NCBI RefSeq assembly: GCF_001591645.1
Contig: NZ_BCVH01000010.1
Location: 1-64,000 of the forward strand
Reading direction: 5' to 3'
Length of the DNA stretch: 64,000 bases
Source of the DNA: Robertmurraya korlensis NBRC 107688
Lineage (GTDB): Bacteria; Bacillota; Bacilli; Bacillales; Cytobacillaceae
In this document: positions 1-7,470 of the stretch, one piece after another
Numbering within the stretch: position 1 is the first letter of the stretch
Layout of the letters: every line of letters begins with the position of its first letter
Made by a program: the position numbers and the translations under genes
The notes under the pieces: generated by a model
Databases searched by the model: none
The model's input: only the letters and a program-made list of their open reading frames with translations
What the model was told of the DNA's origin: nothing

Positions 1-5
1 AGGCA

Positions 6-49
6 CATCACAAAAGAGAGTAGTCGTTTGACTACTCTCTTTTGTGATG
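6..49. terminator. Perfect inverted repeat, probable terminator
   Basis: A perfect 20-bp stem (6-25 pairing with 30-49) closes a GTTT loop. It lies just downstream of the minus-strand gene ending at 59. The arms carry internal A/T runs, so it could terminate transcription from either side. There is no clean T-tract beyond the stem inside the window, so termination is inferred. Confidence 0.6.
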
Positions 50-58
50 GAAAAAAAT

Positions 59-250
59 CTACTTTTTAGGTAAGTCTAGTGCTTGGTATGCTAACTGATA
101 TTTTCCCCCTTCAGCAACTTCCGCATGGTACAAAGCCTTTAGGGCAAATTCTTTTTCAAGCTCGTGATCTTTCATTAATTCTTTTAATCGATTTTGCAAT
201 TCTTTATTGTCTTTAATTAGCTGTTTCATTTGCGATTTCATGTATTTCAT
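59..250 (-). CDS. Small coiled-coil protein, function unknown
   Basis: The gene encodes 63 residues, very rich in Lys and Glu. The first 35 residues have heptad-like hydrophobic spacing (Met, Leu, Leu, Leu), predicting a single coiled-coil or amphipathic helix. No signal peptide or membrane segment is seen. The start is preceded by GGAG 13-16 bases upstream, a somewhat long spacing. The strong inverted repeat at 6-49 follows the stop. I do not recognise the family. It is probably a real small cytoplasmic protein, because the frame is intact and framed by SD-like and terminator signals. Confidence 0.55.
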   Translation of the reverse strand: MKYMKSQMKQLIKDNKELQNRLKELMKDHELEKEFALKALYHAEVAEGGKYQLAYQALDLPKK

Positions 251-302
251 GTGTGAGGTAACTCCTACTTAGTAGTTTGCTAATAAGTTAATGTTCCGGC
301 TC

Positions 303-473
303 TTACTCATTTTCCTTAGAATCTTCTTGGTAATGTTCATTTAAGTATGGATTTTCTGTTGTAGCAAAATTAACAGATTGAAGACTGGTTTCTGGGTCCA
401 TTCCGTAATAACCTTTTCGCTCCTCGTTAACCAACTCACCACTTTTAAATTGTGGTTCTGTTTTTTCTTTCAT
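303..473 (-). CDS. 56-residue acidic protein, function unknown
   Basis: A short frame starts at an ATG (473-471) preceded by the Shine-Dalgarno AAGAGGTG at a good distance and ends with TAA at 305-303. The product begins MKEKTEPQFKSGELVNEERK and ends in an acidic tail (EDSKENE). It is hydrophilic, rich in Glu, Tyr and Asn, with no membrane segment. The strong ribosome binding site and a composition typical of small Bacillus sporulation or stress proteins suggest it is real. I cannot name the family. It sits between the 63-residue gene and the plus-strand membrane protein at 622, with about 50 bp on its downstream side. Confidence 0.55.
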   Translation of the reverse strand: MKEKTEPQFKSGELVNEERKGYYGMDPETSLQSVNFATTENPYLNEHYQEDSKENE

Positions 474-621
474 GATGCACCTCTTTTCTTCTTCCTCTTT
501 TTATTTTCCTATAAGTAGGATAGAATATTCGCTTCTTTCACAGTTGTATAACCAAACAGAGACAAGGATATTTTAAAGGTATACATAAATGAAAGAAATT
601 CCGGAAGGGCCGTGAGCGTAA

Positions 622-1056
622 ATGTGGTATGCCTATACAATTGTAGCGATATTTCTCTTGATCCTGTTATTTATGCCTAAAAAGCTGACCTTAAGAGAGC
701 TGTATTTAAGTGCAGGAGTACTAGGTTTTGGTGCCTGGCTTGGAAATGCATTAGTGGGGGATGTTTTTAAGGCATTTAGAATCGGTCCTTCTCCTCATAC
801 TTATTTTATCGACTACATTTTCATTTCATTTGTTCCTTTAGCCATTGGCTTAATCTTTCTTAATTTTTTAACCCATAATAAATCTACTCTCTACAAATGG
901 TTATGGATTGTCCTTTCATTTCTACTTGTATTAGGTGCAGTAAAATCAGGTTACATGGTGAGTATGGGTTGGAAAACTTGGTACTCTATACCTGTATTTA
1001 TATTTGTGTTTCTAGCCTTTTTACCTTGGCATCTAAGGATAATGAGAAGCGAATAA
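622..1056 (+). CDS. Small integral membrane protein (about four TM helices)
   Basis: The product is 144 residues with four hydrophobic stretches (about 3-18, 28-45, 63-83 and 91-135 as one or two spans) and short charged loops, so it should sit in the cytoplasmic membrane. A GGAAGGG element 12 bases upstream fits the ATG start, and a stop codon in frame at 613 excludes a longer start. The layout resembles the CBO0543-type small membrane proteins of spore-formers, but I would not assign a function. It converges on the RpiR regulator, with only 9 bp between the stops. Confidence 0.7.
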   Translation: MWYAYTIVAIFLLILLFMPKKLTLRELYLSAGVLGFGAWLGNALVGDVFKAFRIGPSPHTYFIDYIFISFVPLAIGLIFLNFLTHNKSTLYKWLWIVLSFLLVLGAVKSGYMVSMGWKTWYSIPVFIFVFLAFLPWHLRIMRSE

Positions 1057-1065
1057 CCCACCTTT

Positions 1066-1818
1066 TTACAAAGGAGGGATTTCTTCGTCCTTATTCTTCC
1101 TCCCTAACTCATAAACCAATCGGGCAGTTTCTTCTAATATATATATCACCGGAATCTGTGTAGTAATGTTTGAATGATCCACAAATTCTTCAGCTACATA
1201 ATAGGAGATGTTTACATCAGCTAATTTAGCAATCGTGGATTGACGATTGTTGGTAATACTTATAATTTTACTTCCTTTTCCTTTTAACTGGTGAATATGA
1301 GAAATGGTGTAATTCCCTTCTCCTGAAACAGAAAGGGCAATGGTGATACTATTATTCAAATTTGCGTGAATAGGCATAAATGGATCTTTAATATACATAG
1401 AGAACTTCCCTAAGCTTGAGAAATATCTCGCTCCGTATTCGGCGAGAATCCCTGAACTACCAATTCCAATAAAAATAACACTATCTGCTTTTGAAATGAC
1501 CTCTGCAGCTTCCTCCAATTTAGAAGCGAATTTCTCATTCTGTGTTCGTTCAAAAAACTCTGCTAAAACATGTTGGCTGCTTTTAATGGTCGGCTCATTC
1601 TTTTCATCAATTAAAAGCTTTAGTTTTACTTTAAACTCGGAAAATCCCTCACAATTTAACTTCCTGCAAAATCGCATGATCGTTGAGGTGGAAACGTGGG
1701 TTTCATCTGCAAGATCACGTATTCTCATGTAGACAACTTTCCCTTTATTTTGTGTTATATAGTTGTAAAGTAGCATCTCTAGTTCATTGAATGTTGCTAT
1801 AACCTCATTCGTAAACAA
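1066..1818 (-). CDS. MurR/RpiR-family transcriptional regulator
   Basis: A two-domain sugar-phosphate-responsive regulator. The N-terminal 75 residues form the RpiR helix-turn-helix (ADETHVSTSTIMRFCRKL). The rest is a SIS domain with the sugar-phosphate loop IGIGSSG and the SVSGEGNY segment. An ATG at 1854 would give 12 more residues but has no ribosome binding site and overlaps the expected transcription start of a TATAAT at 1865-1860. A TTG at 1818 has AAGGGAGAG six bases upstream, so I use it (250 aa). The gene is divergent from the licH-like 6-phospho-beta-glucosidase, so it most likely controls that gene in response to a phosphorylated beta-glucoside. The effector is inferred from position only. 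Confidence 0.85.
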   Translation of the reverse strand: MFTNEVIATFNELEMLLYNYITQNKGKVVYMRIRDLADETHVSTSTIMRFCRKLNCEGFSEFKVKLKLLIDEKNEPTIKSSQHVLAEFFERTQNEKFASKLEEAAEVISKADSVIFIGIGSSGILAEYGARYFSSLGKFSMYIKDPFMPIHANLNNSITIALSVSGEGNYTISHIHQLKGKGSKIISITNNRQSTIAKLADVNISYYVAEEFVDHSNITTQIPVIYILEETARLVYELGRKNKDEEIPPL

Positions 1819-1874
1819 AGCCTTCTCTCCCTTACATGTTAACGCTGTTTTCATGATTCATTATACACTATGAA

Positions 1875-1926
1875 AGAAACACAGTGTTATTTTTAAGAAA
1901 CAAATGCCTTTTTGTGAGAAACAAAT
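1875..1926. promoter_or_regulatory. Three 21-bp-phased AGAAACA repeats, candidate RpiR operator
   Basis: AGAAACA occurs at 1875, 1896 and 1917, exactly 21 bp (two helical turns) apart; the last two extend to AGAAACAAAT. They lie between the divergent rpiR-like gene and licH, next to the likely rpiR -10 (TATAAT, 1865-1860 on the minus strand). The SIS-HTH regulator is the obvious candidate ligand. A poorly matching catabolite-responsive element (1924-1941, core AAACGCTTCCA) overlaps the downstream end; I give that element low weight. Confidence 0.5.
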
Positions 1927-2011
1927 CAAACGCTTCCAAAACTATATTCATTTGTGCAAATCCCCTATAGAATAGGTGTTAGTAAATCAGTACTTTTTAG
2001 GAGGATGAACA

Positions 2012-3340
2012 ATGAGTAAAGGCATTAAAATCGTCACTATTGGCGGAGGTTCAAGTTACACTCCAGAATTAATTGAAGGATTTATTAAAAGATACGATGA
2101 GCTACCTGTAAGGGAACTTTGGTTAGTTGATATAGAAGCTGGTAAGGAAAAGTTAGAAATCGTTGGAAATCTTGCTAAGCGTATGGTTGCTAAAGCTGGC
2201 CTTCCAATTGAGATTCACCTAACATTAGATAGAAGAGAAGCACTTAAGGATGCAGATTTCGTTACGACTCAATTCCGTGTAGGTCTACTGGATGCTCGTG
2301 CGAAGGATGAAAGAATTCCATTAGAACATAACGTAATTGGCCAAGAAACAAACGGTCCTGGTGGACTTTTCAAAGGTCTTCGTACAATTCCGGTAATCCT
2401 TGGTATTTGTAAGGATATTGAAGAGCTATGCCCGAATGCATGGTTAATCAACTTCACAAATCCAGCTGGAATGGTAACGGAAGCAGTTTTACGTTACAGC
2501 AATATTAAAAAAGTAGTCGGATTATGTAATGTTCCAATTGGAATGAGAATGGGAATTGCTAAAGCGTTGAAGGTTGAGCCTGAGCGCGTTCATGTGGACT
2601 TTGCAGGTTTGAACCACATGGTGTATGGACTAAATGTATACCTTGATGGTAAAAGTGTAATGGACCAAGTAATCGAAGAAATGGCTAACCCTGAAAATGC
2701 AATGACAATGAAAAATATCTCAGGTCTATCATGGGAGCCTGACTTCATCAAAGGTGTAGGGGTTATTCCATGTGGATACCACCGTTACTACTACAAAACA
2801 AATGAAATGCTTCAAGAAGAACTTGAAAAAGCAGAAACAGAAGGAACACGTGCTGAAGTCGTTCAACGTTTAGAAAAGGATTTATTCGAGCTTTACAAAG
2901 ATCCAAACCTAGATATTAAGCCTCCACAGTTAGAAAAGCGTGGGGGAGCTTACTACAGTGACGCAGCATGTAACCTTATTAACTCTATCTACAATGACAA
3001 GCGTGATATTCAACCGGTTAACACTCGCAACAATGGTGCCATCGCTAGCATTGAAGATGACTCAGCTGTAGAAGTGAACTGTATTATTACAAAAGAAGGT
3101 CCTAAGCCGATTGCGGTTGGAGATCTTCCAGTAGCAGTAAGAGGACTTGTACAACAAATCAAGTCTTTTGAAAGAGTGGCAGCAGAAGCAGCAGTAACAG
3201 GAGACTACAAGAAAGCGGTACTTGCTTTAACGATTAACCCGCTTGTGCAATCTGATAAGCTTGCTAAGGAAATCGTTGATGAAATGTTAGAGGCTCATAA
3301 AGAGCATTTACCACAATTCTTCACGAAAGTTGAAGCATAA
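2012..3340 (+). CDS. licH: 6-phospho-beta-glucosidase, glycoside hydrolase family 4
   Basis: The enzyme hydrolyses PTS-imported phosphorylated beta-glucosides (such as cellobiose 6-phosphate) in the cytoplasm by the NAD+/metal-dependent GH4 redox mechanism. The Rossmann motif VTIGGGSSYTPELIEGF is at residues 8-24. The GH4 segments NFTNPAGMVTEA (about 146) and GLCNVPIG (about 169, with the metal-binding Cys) follow, then the GLNH motif (about 200) and CGYHRYY. The 442 residues match family length and the sequence closely resembles Bacillus LicH. An AGGAGG lies eight bases before the ATG. It is monocistronic, with a terminator at 3358, and lacks the PTS genes that accompany licH in B. subtilis, so the transporter must be elsewhere. 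Confidence 0.93.
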   Translation: MSKGIKIVTIGGGSSYTPELIEGFIKRYDELPVRELWLVDIEAGKEKLEIVGNLAKRMVAKAGLPIEIHLTLDRREALKDADFVTTQFRVGLLDARAKDERIPLEHNVIGQETNGPGGLFKGLRTIPVILGICKDIEELCPNAWLINFTNPAGMVTEAVLRYSNIKKVVGLCNVPIGMRMGIAKALKVEPERVHVDFAGLNHMVYGLNVYLDGKSVMDQVIEEMANPENAMTMKNISGLSWEPDFIKGVGVIPCGYHRYYYKTNEMLQEELEKAETEGTRAEVVQRLEKDLFELYKDPNLDIKPPQLEKRGGAYYSDAACNLINSIYNDKRDIQPVNTRNNGAIASIEDDSAVEVNCIITKEGPKPIAVGDLPVAVRGLVQQIKSFERVAAEAAVTGDYKKAVLALTINPLVQSDKLAKEIVDEMLEAHKEHLPQFFTKVEA

Positions 3341-3357
3341 AAGCACGATATGAAATG

Positions 3358-3388
3358 GCTCTGGGGGCATATCGTTCCCAGAGCTTTT
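3358..3388 (+). terminator. Rho-independent terminator after licH
   Basis: The 8-bp stem GCTCTGGG/CCCAGAGC (3358-3365 with 3377-3384) is followed by TTTT, 17 bp after the licH stop. Confidence 0.85.
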
Positions 3389-3464
3389 CCTATGGAAAAA
3401 AATAATTTTTACCTAGTTCTGCACCGGATAAATCGGATGAGAATTGGATGTGGAGGAAGCATTG

Positions 3465-4067
3465 ATGTTAAAGAAAACATCTTTCTTTTTTATTGGGTTA
3501 GTTATCGCGTGTTTAGGAGTAGGTTTAATCATTAAGTCCGGTGTAGGAGCAGGGCCATGGGATGCGTTTTTTGTGGGGATCACTGATAAACTCGGCCTCA
3601 CGGTTGGGATCTGGGTTATGCTTATCCAAGCTTTTTATTTAGTGTTTAATTCAATCTTATCGAAGAAACGCATTCAATTTGAATCGGTGATTACCGTCCT
3701 ATTGTGGGGTGTCATTATCGATTTTCAAATGGGTGTTACTTTGAAGAATGTTCAACTCGTGGATGCTGCATTGTCGATGCAATGGGGGGCATTCCTAGTT
3801 GGGATCGTTCTTACTGGAATTGGAATCGGTATTTATTTAACCTCTAAATTCCCAACCATGCCATACGACGGTACCATGCTTATCATCAGTGAGAGATTCA
3901 AGATTACTTTAAATGTCTCTCGAACCATTTTAGAGGTGATTGGCTTAGCTTTTGCATGGAGCGTTGGGGGGCCGATTGGTCTAGGAACTGTAATCATTAT
4001 GTTGATGATTGGTCCACTCATTCAAATTTGCACGCGCTATTCAACTCTCATCTATGAAAAAATATAA
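3465..4067 (+). CDS. YczE/YitT-like integral membrane protein
   Basis: The product is about 200 residues with five predicted membrane spans. The first span ends in LGVGLIIKSGVGAGPWDAFF, the family's conserved G-x-G-P-W-D-A motif, and a second repeat (GIGIYLTSKFPTMPYDGTML) mirrors it, suggesting an internally duplicated fold. Homologues are annotated as YczE/YyaS/YitT-type membrane proteins without a proven biochemical role. A TTG at 3444 is also in frame, but GGAGG at 3452-3456 is correctly spaced for the ATG at 3465. It is monocistronic, with its own terminator. Confidence 0.75.
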   Translation: MLKKTSFFFIGLVIACLGVGLIIKSGVGAGPWDAFFVGITDKLGLTVGIWVMLIQAFYLVFNSILSKKRIQFESVITVLLWGVIIDFQMGVTLKNVQLVDAALSMQWGAFLVGIVLTGIGIGIYLTSKFPTMPYDGTMLIISERFKITLNVSRTILEVIGLAFAWSVGGPIGLGTVIIMLMIGPLIQICTRYSTLIYEKI

Positions 4068-4071
4068 TGCT

Positions 4072-4112
4072 TGATAAAAGGGGCTCACAAAAGGTGTGAG
4101 CTCCTTTTATCA
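4072..4112. terminator. Long-stem terminator
   Basis: An 18-bp stem with one G-T wobble (4072-4089 with 4095-4112) starts right after the membrane-protein stop. It has A- and T-rich ends, so it could work in both directions. Confidence 0.85.
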
Positions 4113-4161
4113 TGCGTAATAATTGCAGGAATTTGTCTAAATGTATGTCAGATTGAAAAAG

Positions 4162-4213
4162 TTGCAAGAAATCAACCATAAGTTGCAACAAACTCTATTA
4201 AACTTGCAACAAA
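4162..4213 (+). promoter_or_regulatory. Three TTGCAA direct repeats phased at 21 bp
   Basis: TTGCAA followed by (C/G)AAA occurs at 4162, 4183 and 4204, exactly two helical turns apart, about 120-170 bp upstream of the His-rich protein gene. This phasing is typical of cooperative binding by an activator or repressor on one DNA face. I cannot assign the protein. No convincing -35/-10 pair was found between the repeats and the gene. Confidence 0.5.
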
Positions 4214-4332
4214 AGTGAAAAGCTACTTCTATTGTTCTTAATTTCTCCAAACATTCTACATAAATTCTGCATATCCTCCGTTTACATTTTATCTAAGCAA
4301 TCATTAAATTACATTCGGAGGTAACATTTCGT

Positions 4333-4818
4333 ATGAAGCATTGGAAATTTGCTCTTATCGCAGCAGGATGGTTCTTGTTTTTTTCCTATAATACGGCAGT
4401 ACTTGCACATGAAGGGGAGGAACAAGAGGCAGAAACCTACCTAAAGGACTTTTCAACTAATGAACATGAACATTCAGACACCGAAGAGCAAGTAACGGAC
4501 TCCCATGATTCTCATGAGATCGAAGATAGTACTCATGATAGTGAGGATTCAAGGGAACATGACTCCCATGAAACAGAAGCATCTACCAATCATAATCATA
4601 GTAACCAAGAACATTCCGAATCCACAATCAAAGAAGAAAGTCATGATGATTCCGGCTCCCATGACCAAGGTGGCGGACACGGTGCATTCACTGGGGAAGA
4701 GACTGGTCCTAACTACATCGTACTGTCGAGCATTGCATCAGTAAATGCCGGTTTCCTTCTGATAGGTATTTGGAACAGAGTCAGAAAGGGAGGAAACTAT
4801 CATGGCGGTAACAAATAA
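4333..4818 (+). CDS. Membrane-anchored His/Asp/Glu-rich protein
   Basis: The 161-residue product has a signal-like N-terminus (hydrophobic 5-25, ending AVLAHEGEE). A 100-residue extracytoplasmic segment follows, dense in His, Asp, Glu and Ser (repeats like HDSHE, HEHSD, NHNHS). The C-terminal span (about 130-152) has positive residues after it. The His/acid clusters suggest binding of Cu, Zn, Ni or Co outside the membrane; the metal cannot be read from sequence. Its end overlaps the next gene, the NosR/NapH-like iron-sulfur protein, by 17 bp, so the two are translationally coupled and probably cooperate. GGAGG is present ahead of the ATG. I know no named family that matches. Confidence 0.7.
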   Translation: MKHWKFALIAAGWFLFFSYNTAVLAHEGEEQEAETYLKDFSTNEHEHSDTEEQVTDSHDSHEIEDSTHDSEDSREHDSHETEASTNHNHSNQEHSESTIKEESHDDSGSHDQGGGHGAFTGEETGPNYIVLSSIASVNAGFLLIGIWNRVRKGGNYHGGNK

Positions 4819-6151
4819 AAAATCTTCTTTCGATTTATTATCCATTCCAATTATTAAGAAGTTTATCAAAAGCAAATGGTATCCAGGCATTTTTCAATGG
4901 ACAGTGTTACTAGTCTTCTCTATTATCGTGTTTGAGTTAGTGGCAGGAACGGTGAATCCACATCGTAATTTTGGAACAACAATGACGTGGGTGCTATGGT
5001 GGCCGATTATTCCTATCTTATTTATAGCACTGGGGCGATTTTGGTGTGCCATCTGTCCATTTGGAAAGCTAAGTGATATCATCCGTAAGATGGTAGGCAG
5101 TGAGAGGCCCATGCCGAAATTCTTACGAAAGTATGGGATCTGGCTAATCGACTTATTCTTCATTGCGATTACATATAGTGATCATGTATGGGGAATTGTG
5201 GAGTCACCTCGTGGATCAGGGTACTTGCTGCTTTTACTTGTCACAATGGTGGTGGCAACATCTGTATTTTATGAGAGAAGAACATTCTGTAAAACGCTTT
5301 GTTTTTTAGGAGGACTAGCTGGAAATTACTCTCGATCGGGAGCGTTACAGCTAAGAGGAACAGCAGATATTTGTAGAACGTGTAAAACACAAAGCTGCTT
5401 TAAGGGGAGTGAAAAAGCAGAAGGGTGCCCGATGTTTCAATTTGTTCGTACAATGGATTCGAGTGCTGAATGCAATATTTGCGGAAACTGTGTGAAAAAT
5501 TGCCCGAATGAATCAATCAAACTAAACCTACGTGTTCCGACAAAAGAGCTTTGGAGTCTCAAAAATCCAAAACTTGAGCATGCCTCACTTGCAGCAGTTA
5601 TCATGGGAATTGTATTTGTACAAAACATAACCATGCTCGAAATATGGGGGCAAATTCTCGAAACAATTTCTTTTGTAACGGGTACCTCTAATTACGTTGT
5701 TAATTTTACGATTGCCTTCATCATTTCTATGGCACTTCCGATTTTGCTTTTATTAGGTGCAGCCAAGCTAGCAACCATACTCGGGATGCCTAATACAATA
5801 AAGAAAAACTTTATCCTTTTTGGTTATGCTTTTATTCCACTAGATCTTGCCGGACATCTTGGACATAATTTGTTTCATATCATCACAGAGGGCAAAGCAA
5901 TTTGGTATAATTCACTTGCTTTCATTGGACAAGAGGTAACAAGTGGTGACTTAAGTTTAGCGACGACACCAACGGTTCAAATGCTTCAATATATCATCAT
6001 TACGATAGGATTTATAGGATCCTCTTATACGGCTTATAAGATGGGAAAGCAGGCAACCTTTAAAGCCATGCTCCCATACTATGGCTTAATGCTCGTTCTA
6101 GGAATCATCAATATTTACTTATTCTCACTCCCAATGAGTCATCGTGTGTAA
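4802..6151 (+). CDS. NosR/NapH-like membrane 4Fe-4S electron-transfer protein
   Basis: A 449-residue polytopic membrane protein. The order is TM helix (about 30-50), the CAICPFGKL motif (about 81), two further helices, the CKTLCFLGG motif (about 162), a Cys-rich segment with CRTCKTQSCF, and a ferredoxin motif CNICGNCVKNCP (about 222). Four or five C-terminal helices follow, including HLGHNLFH. The paired CxxCP(F/L)G motifs and the ferredoxin cluster are the signature of NosR C-termini and NapH. Such proteins pass quinol-derived electrons across the membrane. No nosZ or nap genes are nearby; its partner is the overlapping His-rich protein. GGGAGGAAA precedes the ATG. The function beyond electron transfer is unknown. 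Confidence 0.8.
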   Translation: MAVTNKKSSFDLLSIPIIKKFIKSKWYPGIFQWTVLLVFSIIVFELVAGTVNPHRNFGTTMTWVLWWPIIPILFIALGRFWCAICPFGKLSDIIRKMVGSERPMPKFLRKYGIWLIDLFFIAITYSDHVWGIVESPRGSGYLLLLLVTMVVATSVFYERRTFCKTLCFLGGLAGNYSRSGALQLRGTADICRTCKTQSCFKGSEKAEGCPMFQFVRTMDSSAECNICGNCVKNCPNESIKLNLRVPTKELWSLKNPKLEHASLAAVIMGIVFVQNITMLEIWGQILETISFVTGTSNYVVNFTIAFIISMALPILLLLGAAKLATILGMPNTIKKNFILFGYAFIPLDLAGHLGHNLFHIITEGKAIWYNSLAFIGQEVTSGDLSLATTPTVQMLQYIIITIGFIGSSYTAYKMGKQATFKAMLPYYGLMLVLGIINIYLFSLPMSHRV

Positions 6152-6158
6152 AAAATAG

Positions 6159-6187
6159 AGCTGCTGAGCAATCAGTAGCTGTTTTTA
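6159..6187 (+). terminator. Rho-independent terminator
   Basis: Stem AGCTGCTGA/TCAGTAGCT (one wobble) with a short loop and GTTTTTATTT tail, 8 bp after the iron-sulfur protein stop. Confidence 0.85.
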
Positions 6188-6199
6188 TTTGGTATAAAA

Positions 6200-6236
6200 A
6201 TTGGTCTAGACAACTATATGTATAGAGTGATATGAT
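6200..6236 (+). promoter_or_regulatory. NagR (dre) operator overlapping the nag promoter
   Basis: ATTGGTCTAGACAACT at 6200-6215 is a near-perfect copy of the DasR/YvoA (NagR) palindrome. It contains TAGACA (6207-6212), which lies 18 bp from TATGAT (6231-6236), so the operator covers the -35 box of a plausible sigma-A promoter. NagR encoded downstream would block RNA polymerase until GlcN6P or GlcNAc6P releases it, as in the B. subtilis family member. Confidence 0.85.
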
Positions 6237-6276
6237 AAACCTGCAATAAGGTCTTAATAGAAAGAAGGTAGAGAGG

Positions 6277-7467
6277 ATGAATTCTTCTCATTCACCCCTT
6301 TTACTAAAAGGGATGAGAGTGTTTTCAGAACAGGGAATAATTGAAAGCGGTTATATTAAAACAAGCAATCAAAAAATAGTAGAAGTAGGATCATTCGAAA
6401 TGGTACCTGACGAAAGTGGATTCGAAGTGATTGAGCTTCCTCCACATTTCATACTCCTTCCTGGCTTCATTGATGTGCATATTCACGGAGCCAACGGTGC
6501 AGATGTCATGGATGCTACTGAGGATGCCTTATATACGATGTCAACTTCTCTTCCACGTGAAGGAACAACGAGCTTTTTAGCAACAACTATGACACAATCG
6601 CACGAAAAAATTGAGAAAGCCTTAGAAGTGGCTGGTGAATATATCAAAAACAACCAAGCAACGGACCAGGCAGAGATTTTAGGTATCCATCTGGAAGGGC
6701 CGTTTGTCAATCCAAGCAAAGCCGGAGCACAGCCGGTGGAACATATGGAGCATCCAAATACCGAGTTGTTTAAAAATTGGCAAGCCCTTTCACAAGATAC
6801 GATTAAACTCGTAACACTTGCTTCGGAACTTCCTGGTGGAATAGAGCTTATCCAATATTTGAGTAACCATCATATTATTGCCTCTATTGGTCATTCGGAT
6901 GCAACCTATGAAGAAGTTAAGCAAGCAGTTGAAGCAGGATCGACTCAGGTTACACATCTGTTTAATCAGATGAGAGGGTTGCATCATCGGGAGCCTGGTG
7001 TGGCTGGGGCAGCCTTTTTGCTAGAGGAGCTAAAGGCCGAGTTGATTGTGGATGGTATTCACGTTCATCCAGAAATGGTCAAGTTCGCCTTTCAGCAAAA
7101 GAAAAAGGATGGTCTAATCTTAATCACAGACTCCATGAGAGCAAAATGCCTGAAAAATGGAGTGTATGAGCTTGGTGGCCAAGATGTGTATGTGAACGAT
7201 GAAATGGCGACGCTTTCAGATGGAACACTAGCAGGCAGTATATTAGAGACGAAACGTGCTGTGAAAAATATGATCACATACACGAATTGTACACTTGAGG
7301 ATGTTGTGCATATGGCGTCTATTAATCCTGCAAAGCAATTAAACGTATACGATCGAAAAGGAAGCATAACTGTTGGAAAGGATGCTGACTTTGTTATTTT
7401 AGATCGAGACCTGGAAGTGGAATTGACGATTTGTCGTGGATCGATTGCATTTCAGAGAAAGGAATAG
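6277..7467 (+). CDS. nagA: N-acetylglucosamine-6-phosphate deacetylase
   Basis: Removes acetate from GlcNAc6P to give glucosamine 6-phosphate, the first cytoplasmic step of GlcNAc use and cell-wall recycling. The 396-residue amidohydrolase has DVHIHGANG (about 67-75), GIHLEGPFVNP (about 137), IGHSDAT (about 206), THLFNQM (about 227), and the catalytic Asp region LITDSMRA (about 285), where a typical enzyme reads TDA. AGAGAGG precedes the ATG. It is first in an operon, three bases before nagB, under the dre operator at 6200. Confidence 0.95.
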   Translation: MNSSHSPLLLKGMRVFSEQGIIESGYIKTSNQKIVEVGSFEMVPDESGFEVIELPPHFILLPGFIDVHIHGANGADVMDATEDALYTMSTSLPREGTTSFLATTMTQSHEKIEKALEVAGEYIKNNQATDQAEILGIHLEGPFVNPSKAGAQPVEHMEHPNTELFKNWQALSQDTIKLVTLASELPGGIELIQYLSNHHIIASIGHSDATYEEVKQAVEAGSTQVTHLFNQMRGLHHREPGVAGAAFLLEELKAELIVDGIHVHPEMVKFAFQQKKKDGLILITDSMRAKCLKNGVYELGGQDVYVNDEMATLSDGTLAGSILETKRAVKNMITYTNCTLEDVVHMASINPAKQLNVYDRKGSITVGKDADFVILDRDLEVELTICRGSIAFQRKE

Positions 7468-7470
7468 ATT

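Noticed and set aside
1924-1941. Catabolite-responsive element before licH
   Set aside because: The left TG of the consensus is missing, so the match is weak; mentioned but not given its own feature.
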